NCBI GenBank assembly: GCA_029953675.1
Contig: JAMWBK010000011.1
Span: forward strand, 186,001-250,000
Source: Rhodosorus marinus
Taxonomy: Eukaryota; Rhodophyta; Stylonematophyceae; Stylonematales; Stylonemataceae
Direction: 5' to 3'
Length of the DNA: 64,000 nucleotides
Every line of letters starts with the position of its first letter. Position 1 is the stretch's first letter. Under the pieces are notes generated by a model. It did no database searches, was not told the DNA's origin, and saw nothing but the letters and a program-made list of their open reading frames with translations. A program made the position numbers and the translations under genes. This document shows positions 20,296 to 29,779 of this stretch, piece by piece.

Positions 20296-21082
20296 AAAAC
20301 CACAACCGCCAAAAGACACTACGGGTTGTAGAGAACCGATTTTGCCTTGGTGGTAGTTGGAAAACTCCTCTTCGGAAGGCCCGGCGGGGGACAGATGTGT
20401 CCAGACACAAAATTACACCACAGAGTTCGCGGTGCCTTCGTCCTGAGAGCATAGAGGGCACGAAGAACAAAAAATTAGTTTATAAGGTCATCTCATCATC
20501 GAAATGTAATTGCACAGCAGTCGACACGCGAGCGAGGCCGAGAGCTGCAAGAATGGACCCCGGCACCCGAACTGCCCATTGGCGGGGGTGCGATTGGAGG
20601 TTCGTCATTCCAGGACCTCACTTTGCTTTGGGCTTTTGGCTGGCCGGTCGATGTTAATCTGGTCCTGTGCCGTCTCCAACCTTTGCATGGGCTTGCCTGG
20701 GTCTGGAGCATGTAGCTCAACAGAGGGGCCGTGTGGGTGCACTGCTCGGGAGCTCGGGGCCGGCAAGCTGAGTCGTGAACACCCGCTGACTGGGGGCCTA
20801 GCCCGATAGATCGCTCTTCGGCGGAGGAAGACGTTTTCACTTCCTCAAGTGGGGAGCTCACTTTTCGCCGTCCGTACCTCTCTCTGTCTGTAGGCCGCAC
20901 TTCCCAGTGCCGGAACCTGCCGGGCGCGAGGAGGGGGGTTTGAGAGCAACCTGAAGCGGGCGCGGTGGGGTAGCAGTATCTTCAGGAGAAGAGCACGAGG
21001 GGCATCGGGGATGAATGGAAGCTCAGCGGTAAGGTGGAAGGCGAAAGACCTCACGAGCGGTGACAGAAAGGCCCGATGATTT
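20296..21082 (-). repeat. Repeat mosaic: LINE-A scrap plus inverted copy of 4330-4756
   Basis: 20430-20475 resembles the reverse complement of the LINE-A zinc region. About 20705-21080 is the inverted counterpart of 4330-4756 and runs into R1. The minus-strand frame 20900-20496 (134 codons) is open but shows no domain. I make no gene call. Confidence 0.5.
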
Positions 21083-22145
21083 AGGGCACCACGGTGAAGG
21101 CACAGCATCGGTAGCGGTGGAGCAAATACAGGCGAGGCAGGTCACTCTGGGCGTGACGAAGCTTTTCAGTGGTGTTCAGCCACTCTAGAGAAATCCTGGG
21201 AGAGACGAGCCGCATGGATACGATGAGCAGGATCGGGTGGGCCATAGGTAGGAGTGAAAGCCCCGGAGTTCACGGCGACGCGTACCAACTGGAAAACTGG
21301 CGGTGAGCGCGCGCGGACGACGATGTAGACGTGCCCGTCAAAGTGGTCCTTGCCGAGAATGTGACTGGACTGCTGCTTAGAAAAGCGGAACACTGTCCCA
21401 CGAGTGCTGGGCTTTACTCTTCGAGGGGTTTGCTCGGCGCACGTTCAAGAGGACAAACGGGAGGAGGTCCTCCTTAGGCAGGTAGGTCGTGCCCTCCAGC
21501 TGGAGAAGAAGACCCGACTGAAGGCCCAGGCGATTGCTGCAGTTGCACGCGTTGGGCGGTGGGCCAGCTGATTCCCGTAAAAAAGGTAGGCTCGACGTCG
21601 ACTGCTTGGATGTACCAGCTCTGAAGTTGGGCAGCCAGTGCATTGCGACTGCATTTGTGCCTGAGCGTCCAGATTACAGTCGAAATGCAGTTATGGACTA
21701 ACCGCAACTCGTATGTACTACTGAAAAGAGCGCATTAGTTAATGGATGGATGGATGGATGGATGGATGGTTGGATAGATGGAGTACGTCGTCTGAAGACC
21801 CAGAAGCGCTAATCCTAACCGAACCCGACGACAGGATCGCAGGTCGTCTGTGGTCATCGCCGCAGGGCCGGGCAAGGAAAACTACGCCCTGTCCATGGCC
21901 ATCTGCGCAATAGCACCGAGCGCTGCAGAGGTCGTTCTCCTCCACAAGCTCTTCGTACACCTGGTGGTGACTCTGGTGGAGGCAGCTGTTGAAGTGGACC
22001 TGTAGGCGTATGGCCAAGGGCCGGGGGATGAACATCCTCAGAGCTTCAGATGATAGAAGCTGAGACTCGCAAACAAGAAACCGCATGGATGCTCAGTTGT
22101 AAGTACCTCTGGCCATTAGCATGACCACGTGAGGCCACGTAGAAT
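21083..22145. repeat. Repeat R1, copy c (left part of SD1 copy 2)
   Basis: Collinear with 11607-12590. It contains a longer GGAT microsatellite (about 21742-21772) than copy b. It ends at GTAGAATCTT, followed by LINE-B sequence. Confidence 0.7.
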
Positions 22146-22345
22146 CTTCTTGCGATACTACTTTCCTGTTGAATACTTGGAACTTTTGCGGTGTTTAAGT
22201 GTCTCTCTGTGGCGATATTCGAGCAGCATGCTTGCCGAGGCGCGCCATCGGCGCCTGGGTTTGCACGCTTCCCTACCTAGTTCTTAGTTCCTTTTCAGGG
22301 TTTGCGTAGCGCTTTAGGCTATGCTAATAAAGCCTGTAAAACAGG
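22146..22345 (+). mobile_element. LINE-B 3' fragment
   Basis: The end of the LINE-B frame, the CCTAGTTCTTAGTTCCTTTT block and GCTATGCTAATAAAGCC are followed by TGTAAAACAGGAGTTT, which is SD1 sequence. The insertion target thus resembles the element's own AGTAAAAC tail. Confidence 0.7.
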
Positions 22346-22483
22346 AGTTTCGCAGCCCTGGTTTGTGGTGTTTGTATAGGAGCTCCAGGAAAACTCGGTT
22401 CTTTGGCTTGCTTTGGGGTTATTGTTATATTCCGTACAAAAACGTCTTTTTTTAGTATCCAATAGCACAGTTCCGAGAGAACA

Positions 22484-22753
22484 ATGCCTGTGACAAAGCG
22501 AGAAACTGCTAGGTACTCTTACTCAAATGTTGCAGGTGGACTGCAGGTCGCAACACGCTCGAAATTTAGTGGACAATTACCGTCAGCTCCATCTATCGCG
22601 CTATCGGAGTTTCAGCCCTTCACCTATTCTGACGCGTTGTTTTTATCACTCGGACAATTTCAGAATCTCCAGCGACAGTGCTTGTTGACAGAATTGGACC
22701 TTGCATTCATAAACACACTCTGTCCGCAACTGCAAACACCTAAAAAACTGTGA
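22484..22753 (+). CDS. Possible small protein of 89 aa (uncertain)
   Basis: An ATG-initiated frame of 89 codons, with no signal peptide, no membrane segment and no motif I know; the second half has a hydrophobic, Leu/Gln-rich stretch. Its copy at 13120 has a stop at codon 21. It lies about 250 bp beyond the 3' end of the cysteine-rich gene and is convergent with it. It could be a real small gene, an exon of a longer one, or chance. Confidence 0.3.
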   Translation: MPVTKRETARYSYSNVAGGLQVATRSKFSGQLPSAPSIALSEFQPFTYSDALFLSLGQFQNLQRQCLLTELDLAFINTLCPQLQTPKKL

Positions 22754-23006
22754 ACCACCCCCAACTCGTATACTTGGCGCCTGGATCAGCGCAATGGTTG
22801 GTTGCATGGAACCCCTCCGCTCCTACGGGGGGGAAATTCTCAGAAAGGAAAATTGAAAGCACAACCCGAGCGGGACCAACTATTCCCGTACCGTAGAGAG
22901 AAACCGGCCGTTAGTTCCCCTCGAGCATCCTCACCACAGAAGTTTGTTGAAAGGTACACTGAAGCGGCCAACTAGCAACCGCTTCTGTGGAATTGACTCG
23001 GTAGGA

Positions 23007-24399
23007 CTAGAGGTTTGTCGGAGGGAGCGTCATGGGTGGAGGAACAGTTCTCGGACAATTACAGTCAGCACCATCTGGGAATCCACAGGCGTTTCGTCCG
23101 TTCGCATACTGTGAAGCGCATGTTACGAGGATAGTTGGGTTGGAGAGTACATCTCCTTCTTCTCGGCAGTACCAGAACACAGCCGCGCTAATGAGCGTGT
23201 TACCCGAAGTACTGCAAGTCGCACTAAGGAAATTTTGGTCTGTACAGGGGGGACACCCCGCCGGTTGTTGACCGCTGCCTGTCGCACACACTATGGAAGA
23301 GTTCTCATCGGCAAGCTCGATTGGTTGATTGCAGGGCCCTCCGCCAGTGACAAAACTGTTAGTGAGAAAAGCGCAGGCCTGGCTTGCTACGCTTGGACCA
23401 CCGAAGTTCAGACGTGCCTCGATCCGTTTGCTGCCATCTGCTGCTTGGTACTGAAACGCGTTCTGTGACACACATTCCAACTTTGTGGGACCCTCCGAAG
23501 GAGTCGGCGAGGGTATCTCCGTTCTACAATCGCAGAATTCGTCCTCTCGAACATATGGTTCCTAGACATCGGTGGTTGGTAGCAACGTTAGTCGTATCCA
23601 AAAGCGTTCACAGTTCGTCAGAGCTCAGACCCGCCCCGCCCCGCAAACCCGGAATATCCTCGCGCGGGGGGGAGCGACCACAAACAGCGCTCGGCAGAGC
23701 GCTGTTTGTGGCAGAGTTTGGGACGCGACTTACCTCGCCGATCGGGCATTCAAAACCTGCAGTTTCCTCACAAACTCCACCTGGCCCTCGACACTGACCC
23801 GACTCGCACGGCGGGCAAGCTATCATAACGTCACAGGCAGTCGTGTTGTCGCCCTCTCTCGTCGTACACAGATCATCCTCGTCCTCAGCGCTCAGAAAAA
23901 CCCGGAATGGCTCGTCACTATCGCCTATCGCACTGACCATCGCGGAACCGACCACCCCGACGCTCTGTCCACAACAATCAGTCTGTCCTTGCAATTCTTC
24001 AGGACAGACAAGAACCCTGGCCCATCTGATCGTATCCGTAACCCCGTTCTTCGTCTTCCATCTGTCGATGTTCCTGCGAGAAGTGAATCTATCCTGACCG
24101 GTTGGGGGCTCATTAAAGTGCGCTCCAGCTCGAATCATGTTCAATTCATATCCATCATCAGCCCTGAACTTGGCTCTGATACAGCTCGGCAAGAACCCGG
24201 CCGCGGGGTCAAACTTTTTGTCGTTCAACTTGGTGTCCACACATATTTGGCCGAACCGGACTCCATGTTTGTTGCGAAGGGGCCTACAGAACTCTGAAAA
24301 TTCAAACGCTCCGTGCACCGGGTCCGCTGAACAGTCTTGAGATTGCGCGATAGCGAGAACCGTCACAACCACGAAGAGAAACAGTGCGTACGGTCCCAT
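23007..24399 (-). CDS. Secreted cysteine-rich protein, copy 2 (two exons, 406 aa)
   Basis: Exons 24399-23734 (222 codons) and 23561-23007 (184 codons plus stop) are separated by a 172-nt intron with an excellent donor (GAG|GTAAGT), branch-like CGACTAACG and acceptor CTAG|GAA. The first exon is nearly identical to copy 1, including signal peptide and cysteines. The second exon is more diverged: it lacks several residues after GSGQQP and in the region before SNPTI. The intron carries a perfect hairpin with arms CCACAAACAGCGCTC, only half preserved in copy 1. Start, splice phase and stop agree between copies, which supports the model. Function unknown; export from the cell is inferred from the signal peptide. 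Confidence 0.75.
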
Positions 24400-24671
24400 C
24401 TTCTCCTAATGCTTAACCCTCAACCAGAAAACCCACAGTCCCTCTTCCCTTCCCCCTAGCGCGTCCTCTATGCTTTTTGCTCTTGGTAGCGCCACGACCT
24501 ATAGTTGACAGTCACGTCCTCGATTAACATAATCGAAGAAGCGGCTCGTGAAACCCGTTCCTGTAGCACCGTCTTTCGAGCTGTGATACATATACATATA
24601 TATATATCTGTCTACATACCATTGTTTGAGTTCCCCCGCAGGATATTCATCCTATTGCTCGGAAACTAATC

Positions 24672-24826
24672 CCTGACCGTCTTCAATCGTTGTTTACCCG
24701 CTTAAGTTTCCTGCTGTGGCGCATGAATGCCGCTTTGATGTTGGAGGCGCGAGTACTTCGCCGCGCTTAGTCTTTTTTTCCCCTCGGGGTTTTTTTTTTT
24801 TCAGCCTCCGATTAAACCATTCATTC
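24672..24826 (+). mobile_element. LINE-A 3' fragment (155 bp) with 10-bp target-site duplication
   Basis: Begins at CCTGACCGTC in the C-terminal codons and ends with hairpin and ATTCATTC tail. GAAACTAATC precedes (24662-24671) and follows (24827-24836). The paralogous locus near 15405-15425 has a single GAAACTAATC and no insert, so the pre-insertion state is visible. Confidence 0.95.
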
Positions 24827-24892
24827 GAAACTAATCGACATACTGCACTTCCTTGGTAGGAAAAACTCTATCGCCTTCTCCCCCCCCCCCTC

Positions 24893-24927
24893 AGTTTATC
24901 GAACCCCCCTCAAGGGTTCGATAAACC
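24893..24927. repeat. Hairpin with 13-bp arms
   Basis: GTTTATCGAACCC, a short CCCTCAA loop, then GGGTTCGATAAAC. It directly precedes the inverted repeat containing the AATCATGATT motifs, so it may mark the end of a small element. Confidence 0.8.
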
Positions 24928-25125
24928 GTCCGTGTTCAATCAACGTGAGCGTAATCAATTATCTCACCGGTCCACACATCGAATCATGATTACTTCTTGA
25001 TATGACAAGGATCTCAAACCCTCGCATATCATGAATCACGATTACTTCTCGCCATGAAAAACTGATATTATCATTCAATGAATCATGATTACTTCTCATC
25101 TCGACAGGCTGTCATTGCAAACACC
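24928..25125. repeat. AATCATGATT-motif repeat, inverted copy of 16160-16290
   Basis: Three copies of GAATCAYGATTACTTCT lie about 45-55 bp apart (near 24984, 25034 and 25080). The unit including GTTCAATCAACGT and CGGTCCACRCATCGAATC is the reverse complement of 16170-16285. No coding frame. Confidence 0.65.
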
Positions 25126-25149
25126 AATCATCAGTTTATCAGAGTCTAA

Positions 25150-25690
25150 CTACCCTGAGAAGCGAGAAACAAGACGCTGATGACGCACGTCGAACAATAA
25201 AGCCGCGTTGGAACGCCATAAGGTCAAGGACAGCTCCTTGAGGAGGCTATCAAGACGACTTGGGCTGTGACGAAAGAGCCACGAAGCCAGCGAGAGGCGA
25301 CACAATCAACTAAACCAAAGCACTCGATGATGAGTGGAACAAACCGATAGGACAAGGCCGAATCGCGGAGCGTAGAGTCCAACATAGCTGCAGCGTACTG
25401 GGACTCCTTCAGTTGCCGCATTGACCGAGCCGCAGCGCCACGGCAGCGTGCAGATGCGGGTAGGTATCTGGTCCCCGGAGGAGAAGGAATGGAAAGGTCA
25501 ACGTACTCACTCCGACGGGCGCTCAGATCAGTCACCACTAGATCCGCCACCCGCTGCCCCCCTGGTGCGTCAGCCGTATCAGTAACGGGCTGAGGGACCT
25601 CATACTCCACCTCCCGGTCCGTGCCCAGCATCTGGGAACGAAGATAGCGAAACAGCAACCGGTTGAGCCGCGTATGGCACCAATCCGTGT
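25150..25690 (-). mobile_element. LINE-C C-terminal fragment
   Basis: The minus-strand frame 25658-25224 encodes the RLE-like domain: RVADLVV, YVDLSI, then KESQYA and FVPLIIECFG, in the same order as LINE-A. A 3' end matching 12895-12990 follows at 25150-25200. The N-terminal side is truncated near 25690, where a LINE-A fragment begins. Confidence 0.75.
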
Positions 25691-25724
25691 TTTCCGGAGG
25701 GATTCATCATAGTAAACTACTTGA

Positions 25725-26039
25725 TAAAGAGTCTTCCCGAGGCATTCGTGCCCTACCAAAAAAAGACTCTAGCTCATGATCGCCTGATACCTCTAGGGGC
25801 GGGGGGTAGTCCTTGAGTACTTTGGGTTTCTGGATTCGGTTTGTTCTCGTTGGCTTCGGAAATTGTTCCGCAAACGCCGTGACCGTCTTGTCCTCGTTGT
25901 TTACCAATTTAATCTTCTTTCTGTGGCGTATGAACGCTGCTTTGATGTTGGAGACGCGCGATCTTAGCCGCGCTTAGTCTTTGTTTTCCCCCTCGGGGGG
26001 TTTTTCTGTTTCAGCCTCCGATTAAACCAATTCATTCAC
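25725..26039 (+). mobile_element. LINE-A 3' fragment
   Basis: C-terminal coding sequence with several substitutions and a G-rich interruption near 25800, then TAG, a CCCCCTCGGGGGG hairpin and the tail ATTAAACCAATTCATTCA. The target-site duplication is not clear. Confidence 0.8.
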
Positions 26040-26330
26040 CTGTTAATTTGCGGGAACCGAAATCCCTTGATAGAAAACATTCCTTGATAAAATATATATA
26101 TTCTTAATATAACCTAAAAATCAAAGACAAAAGGTAGGATTTGGGATATCGTTTTCGCGGCTTGGCAAATCGCCAAGCCGATCGGACGTGAACATTTGTC
26201 TTATCAGTTCACAGTAGCTTGGGAGTTTTCTAATCAGTGAAAGAAAAAAGAAAAAAATAAACAACGAGACTCTTCACAACGAACGAACGAACGAACGTCA
26301 CAACAAGGCCAACATAGGGGGGGGGGGGTT
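26040..26330. repeat. Repeat, inverted partner of 15471-15795
   Basis: It carries AACCGAAATCCCTTGAT, an AT-rich stretch, the stem-loop CTTGGCAAATCGCCAAG (about 26171-26187), an A-rich run and a longer CGAA microsatellite (about 26279-26297), in reverse order and orientation relative to 15471-15795. It ends in a G run. Confidence 0.65.
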
Positions 26331-27300
26331 GGGGGGAACTGGCGTTCATTTGAAAAGAAGTAAAAACACCCCTTTTGGGAAGAGATTCTTTTCACGCTTG
26401 TTTTTCGGTTTTTTCAATATATTCCTGGGATACGTAGAATGTTTTTACGTATCGTATTTATGTTTTTTCGAATTGTTTTCTATCTGTTTGAGATACTGTT
26501 AGAACACGCGCTTTTAAAAATGGGCTAGAAGTTAAACTCCATAATAATAAAATTGGAAGAAAATTAATAGAAAGCAGACGATCACTCTGGGGGTATGGCA
26601 AAACGGGAGAGAATCTTTCTTAAAGGGTTGAATTGTACACTAGATACCTTGGCGCGGAGATCTGTTTCCACCCCATCCGCCCCTTGGGAAAGCAGAATTC
26701 ACAACATGAAGACTTGTCACCCCTCCTCTGAACGACATCAGGGTCTGTTTCTCTTCTGCCATCCTTGAAAAGGCCAACCCAGGTAAATCACGCAGAACGG
26801 GCAACTTACTTCGGCGGAGATTTGGTTGTGCGAAAACTGGAGAACATTTCGTTGTAAACGGGACAGCTCGCTCTCCCTTGGGCAAGGAGGTCAGTTTTTC
26901 TCTTCCAAAAGACATCAAGATCTTTGTCTTCCCTGCTGAAGGTACATATACCGAGGTACGAGCATCCTCTTTGGAAGAAATTCATGCGGAGCCGACACTC
27001 ACCCCGCAGGGATCTGGTTGTTTCGAAAACCAGAGAACTTTTCTTGGAAGGTTGAATTGATTGTGTGGTCATCGCTCTGGGGAAAGAAGACTCACTACAT
27101 GAAAATTGGCATCTCTTCTAAACCACAACGTGGTCTGCTTCCCAGAGTACCACTAAGTTTGAAAGATGCCAGTGCTTTCCTGCGGAAAGCTGAGCTAGGA
27201 ACGTGAAAAACTTCTCCCCTACCCTGACAAACATTAAAGTCTGTTTCCTCCTACCTTTGAAAAGGCAACCCAGGTAAATCGTTTTGTAAAACACCTAACG
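26331..27300. repeat. Repeat R2 copy 2, extending into a degenerate tandem array
   Basis: 26331-26780 matches 16930-17400. From 26590 on, related units of about 190-230 bp recur: the pattern GGTTG...CGAAAACYRGAGAAC followed by a CTT-rich stretch and GTTGAATT occurs near 26600, 26822 and 27010, and AACCCAGGTAAATC occurs near 26775 and 27270. No gene call. Confidence 0.5.
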
Positions 27301-28097
27301 TGAAAGGATGTACCTCCTTCTTTTGTCGTGGTACCCAGATCTCATGAACTTCCATCAGATACCTCACACGAAGCTCTCCAAACCATCTATATGTTTTGAT
27401 TAATTCCCTCCTTTGCTTTTCTCCATGGGTTCCGAGCCCGTTCACCTTCTTGAAAATGGTAGGGGTGGGAGCCGCCGAGCCTACTAAGGTGGACTCGCCT
27501 CGACACTCATTCTATTCGACACGCAGAATTGTTCACAAATAATTCAAAATTTAAGGTCAGCTATGTGAGCGTTAGGAGAAAAGCGGATTAAACGAATCTC
27601 ATAAATTTTGCCTCTCCTCTACCCAAAGGCTCTCGAAGATAAGACCGGCCGAACGAAACCCGACCAAGTCTGGTGTACCAAGAATTCATTTGCTTAGTCT
27701 TCTCCTACCTTCCCAAATTCGGCGTGGAGCCATGTAACATGGGCGACTGCACGATTCCGGTTTAGTAACCGCTACCAAGTCCTATCCACGCTCAGCCTTG
27801 TCCATCCTGATGGAATCTAGTTGTACCGAAATCTCCCATGGACCCGCTAACTCCAAAACCTTCCTCGCAAGGTGCTCGGCCATGACAAGCGCTTACCTAC
27901 AACTACATACTCCCAAGGAAGAGATCAGTAAGTTCTTTTACCTTGTGGAAGAACTGCACCCCCATGCAACCCCGAAAGGAAGAGTTGCAGCGCCTGAATG
28001 AACACCTTCAGCAGCTGCGCTGCATGCCCACCCGAGATCCCCGGTGCCCCAGGAGTATGCCCAGAACAACGTGCCCCGACGGGCAGCCAACTTACTG
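27301..28097. other. No recognisable feature
   Basis: I see no conserved frame, RNA gene or known repeat in this stretch. A 67-codon frame (27798-28001) and a 64-codon minus frame (27445-27251) are within what chance gives. Confidence 0.4.
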
Positions 28098-28392
28098 AAT
28101 GTGATTAGGAGACTGAAAGAAGAAAACCCGAAGGGAAAAAAGGGACTATGCGCGGCGAAGATCTCGCGCCTCCAACATCAAAGCACCGTTCATACGCCAT
28201 AGTAAGAAACTTAAACGGGTAAACGACGAGGGCAGACTGTCAGGGCGTTCGCGGAGCAACTCCCGAAGCCAACCCAAACCAATGGAATCTAAAAACCCAA
28301 AGCATTCAATGACCAGAGGCACCAGGCGATGAGATAGGGCGGACGCACGAAATCCTGGGAGGGCAGAGCCCCCGCATATTTCAGCGGTTTGC
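28098..28392 (-). mobile_element. LINE-A 3' fragment
   Basis: The reverse complement carries the C-terminal codons, an altered hairpin (CCCTTCGGG) and a degenerate tail at about 28098. Its 5' truncation point is followed within a few bases by the tail of another LINE-A fragment in the same orientation, so two copies are stacked. Confidence 0.75.
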
Positions 28393-28393
28393 G

Positions 28394-28880
28394 ATGATTG
28401 AATGAATGAATTTTTTAATCGGAGACTGAAGGAAAAAATCGTGAGAGGAAAAAAATTACTGAGCGCGGCGAAGATTGCGCGCCTCCAACATCAAAGCAGC
28501 GTTCATACGCCACAGCAAAGCAACTTAAACGGGTAAACAACTAGGACAGACGGTCAGGACGCTCGCGGAACAATTCCCGAAGCCAACGAGAACCAACGGA
28601 ATCCATAAACCCAAAGCACTCAATGACCAGAGGTACGGGGCGATGAGCTACAGCCGAAGCACGGGTGCCCTGTTGAAGACACAGCCACCAACTCTTTGCG
28701 AAATCCCGTACTGACAGCGGCAAATCCTCGGCGCTTTCCCGCAGCCGGCAAATTACGACTAGCCTGAGGATTAGGAACAGCAAGATCAACGTACGTCGTA
28801 CGGCGGCTTGCGTCACAGCTGACCACGAGGTTAGCCACGCGGCGTTCATCATGATGAAAGCAGAAAGTAATTCTCAAGTA
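28394..28880 (-). mobile_element. LINE-A 3' fragment (endonuclease region)
   Basis: The reverse complement starts near the DERRVANLV motif of the endonuclease-like domain and runs to the 3' end with the tail AATGAATGAATT at 28398. The domain is broken by a frame change and an inserted stretch near 28670-28720. Confidence 0.75.
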
Positions 28881-29019
28881 GGTTCACCAACCAACCATTC
28901 TCAGATAGGTTTGAGCCTTGATTTAGATTTTGATTGGAGCGACAACAATGATTGCAATCATTCAATGACGGGAATTGACAACTTGCATTCTAGAACAATA
29001 GACTAGGCCTTACTAGACT
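28881..29019. other. Spacer between LINE-A and LINE-B fragments
   Basis: AT-rich spacer without a recognisable frame; a CTTACTAG direct duplication occurs around 29010-29035. Confidence 0.4.
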
Positions 29020-29245
29020 GGGCTTTACTAGCATAGCCTGAAACGCTACGCAAGGCGTGAAAAGGAACTAAGAACTAGGGAGGGAAGCGTGCAAACCCCT
29101 GCGCCGATGGCGCGCCTCGGCAAGCATGCTGCTAGAATATCGCCACAGGGCGGCACTCAAACGCCGTAAAAGCGCAAAGTACTCAGTAGAATGCTCAGCG
29201 AAACATTTCCGCAACCACTCTAAAGATGAAGGTTGCAAGGCGTTC
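29020..29245 (-). mobile_element. LINE-B 3' fragment
   Basis: The reverse complement contains the end of the LINE-B frame (the EWLRKCFAEH...STLRF pattern), CCTAGTTCTTAGTTCCTTTT and GCGTAGCGTTTCAGGCTATG, and ends near an AGTAAAGCCC unit at about 29020-29035. Confidence 0.7.
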
Positions 29246-29249
29246 CATA

Positions 29250-29750
29250 ATTAGCGATGAGTCTTGCTCCGCCTGACTCCTATTTTCAGCATTTTTCTCC
29301 GCATGGATTTGTATTCTTAGGGTCGGAAGGCCACGCTAGTCATTGGTTGTGCGCCAAGGGAATGAAGAAAATGTATCCAGTGTAAATGTTACAAATCTCA
29401 TCCGAGAATGAAGTACTTCCTAAGCAGTTTACAATTAGCCGAGAGCGTTGCTCAGCCGGATACCATCTAAAAGAATGTCTAGGGAGTGTTTTCCCAAAGC
29501 CCGATTGTCGCGCTCCCCGCAGATCTCATGCTCTCATCCGATCTAACACTACTGCCGTACCACTTAGTCCCAACTGCTTGTGCAAGACGAGTCCGGAGTA
29601 CTTCCTCAACAGAAAAGAGAGCAATATAGTCATTAACCTTCAGCTCACTGGTCAGCAAACATGTGAAGCTCACAAACTAGCCGTGTACAACCACGTCAAC
29701 AACCAACTGGTGAAATTTCGCCAAGCGCTCCTTTGCTGAACAATCTGCAA
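29250..29750. repeat. Downstream part of hydrolase cassette 1 and repeat R4
   Basis: 29250-29330 (AATTAGCGATGAGTCTTGC block) also occurs at 46148-46260 and 55410-55500. 29640-29760 matches the sequence 3' of the other two hydrolase genes (39180-39310 and 47530-47680). The open frame of 117 codons at 29386 is not conserved in these copies. Confidence 0.6.
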
Positions 29751-29779
29751 CTCAAAATCAGGTTTGGTGATGAAAAGAG

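Noticed and set aside
24980-25100. CRISPR-like array from the spaced AATCATGATT motifs
   Set aside because: Only three short degenerate units with uneven spacing, in a eukaryotic context, and no cas genes.
29386-29739. 117-codon plus frame downstream of hydrolase copy 1
   Set aside because: Not conserved in the repeat copies at 46.1 and 55.4 kb or in the other hydrolase flanks.
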